Positions 4,756 to 5,178 of a stretch of 5,178 nt of DNA are shown here, one piece after another. The stretch is from assembly GCA_016201085.1 (NCBI GenBank), contig JACQDO010000241.1, positions 1 to 5,178 of the forward strand, in the 5' to 3' direction. Within the stretch, counting starts at the first letter, position 1; each line of letters begins with the position of its first letter. Both the position numbers and the translations under genes were made by a program. The notes under the pieces were generated by a model, which worked only from the letters and a program-made list of their open reading frames with translations, was not told the DNA's origin and did not search any database. The stretch comes from Hyphomicrobiales bacterium (GTDB lineage: Bacteria; Pseudomonadota; Alphaproteobacteria; Rhizobiales; Xanthobacteraceae).

Positions 4756-5178
4756 ATGACTGAGCGTATTTTTCGTTACCTGCGTGAGCAACAGCCCGAG
4801 ACGCCCTGCTTGGTAATCGATCTCGACGTGGTCGAAAACAACTTCCGCCGCATGCGCGAGCTGCTGCCGGCCGCCCACATCTTCTACGCCGTGAAGGCCA
4901 ATCCTGCCGCCCAGATCCTGGCCAAGCTGGCGACCGCCGGCTCGAAGTTCGACACCGCGTCGCGCGGCGAGATCGAGATGGTCCAGGCCACCGGCATTGC
5001 CATGGACCGCATCTCCTTCGGCAACACCATCAAGAAGGAAAAGGACATCGCCTGGGCCTACAGCAGGGCGTCCGCCTGTTTGCCTTCGACAGCGAGGCCG
5101 AGCTGCAGAAGCTCAGCCGCGTGGCGCCGGGTGCTCGGGTGTTCTGGCGTGGGCTGGTCGATTGCGGCGGCGCCGAGT
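4756..5178 (+). CDS. Ornithine decarboxylase, fold-type III PLP enzyme, N-terminal part with apparent frameshift
   Basis: The enzyme would decarboxylate ornithine to putrescine in the cytoplasm, the first step of polyamine synthesis. The first 102 residues match the alanine-racemase-fold decarboxylase family (COG0019). TPCLVIDLDVVENNF is the start of the barrel, FYAVKANP (43-50) carries the PLP-binding lysine K47, then come KFDTASRGEIEMVQATGI (64-81) and ISFGNTIKKEKDI (86-98). The FDTASRGEIE and FGNTIKK blocks point to ornithine decarboxylase rather than diaminopimelate decarboxylase (LysA). After Tyr102 (5059-5061) the family sequence moves to the next frame, with QGVRLFAFDSEAELQKL from 5064, consistent with loss of one C from a CC near 5061. 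The shifted frame then reads VFWRGLVDCGGAE up to the window end, where the family usually has CRI. I take the frameshift as a likely sequence error at a contig end. The gene continues beyond 5178. Confidence 0.88.
   Translation, partial: MTERIFRYLREQQPETPCLVIDLDVVENNFRRMRELLPAAHIFYAVKANPAAQILAKLATAGSKFDTASRGEIEMVQATGIAMDRISFGNTIKKEKDIAWAYSRASACLPSTARPSCRSSAAWRRVLGCSGVGWSIAAAPS

Overview
The window looks like two unrelated pieces of bacterial DNA joined near position 2700. This is inferred from the genes: the 5' ends of two oppositely oriented genes (ygfZ on the minus strand, an acetyltransferase on the plus strand) are missing at the same point. The most economical reading is a chimeric clone or contig, so gene-neighbour conclusions should not be drawn across that point.

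Left piece (1 to about 2700), probably Planctomycetota (judged from the style of the TrpC and YgfZ sequences and an intergenic repeat, without a database search). On the minus strand lie trpC (indole-3-glycerol phosphate synthase) and the first 78 codons of tilS (tRNA-Ile lysidine synthetase), whose start codon shares a base with the trpC stop. Divergently from trpC runs a CPBP-family intramembrane protease-like gene. The 171-bp gap between them carries a 26-bp-arm hairpin that looks like a dispersed repeat. The protease gene ends tail to tail with the minus-strand C-terminal part of ygfZ, the two overlapping by 112 bp.

Right piece (about 2700 to 5178), probably Alphaproteobacteria, perhaps Rhodospirillales-like (inference). 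It has the C-terminal part of a GNAT-type N-acetyltransferase, whose stop overlaps the GTG start of an MFS_3/EntS-type exporter, so the two are probably co-transcribed. A 425-bp gap follows, then the start of a fold-III, PLP-dependent ornithine decarboxylase that makes putrescine. The gap is rich in short hairpins and contains a well-formed ribosome binding site with a 39-codon ORF. Its position and length fit the alphaproteobacterial speF leader RNA, and the ORF may be a regulatory leader peptide. The decarboxylase is broken by an apparent one-base deletion near 5061 and its last residues look unusual, which suggests low-quality sequence at the end of the contig.

The most interesting items are the structured ornithine decarboxylase leader with its candidate uORF, the repeat hairpin between trpC and the protease gene, and the long insert in the protease. 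I see no mobile element, CRISPR array, tRNA or rRNA.
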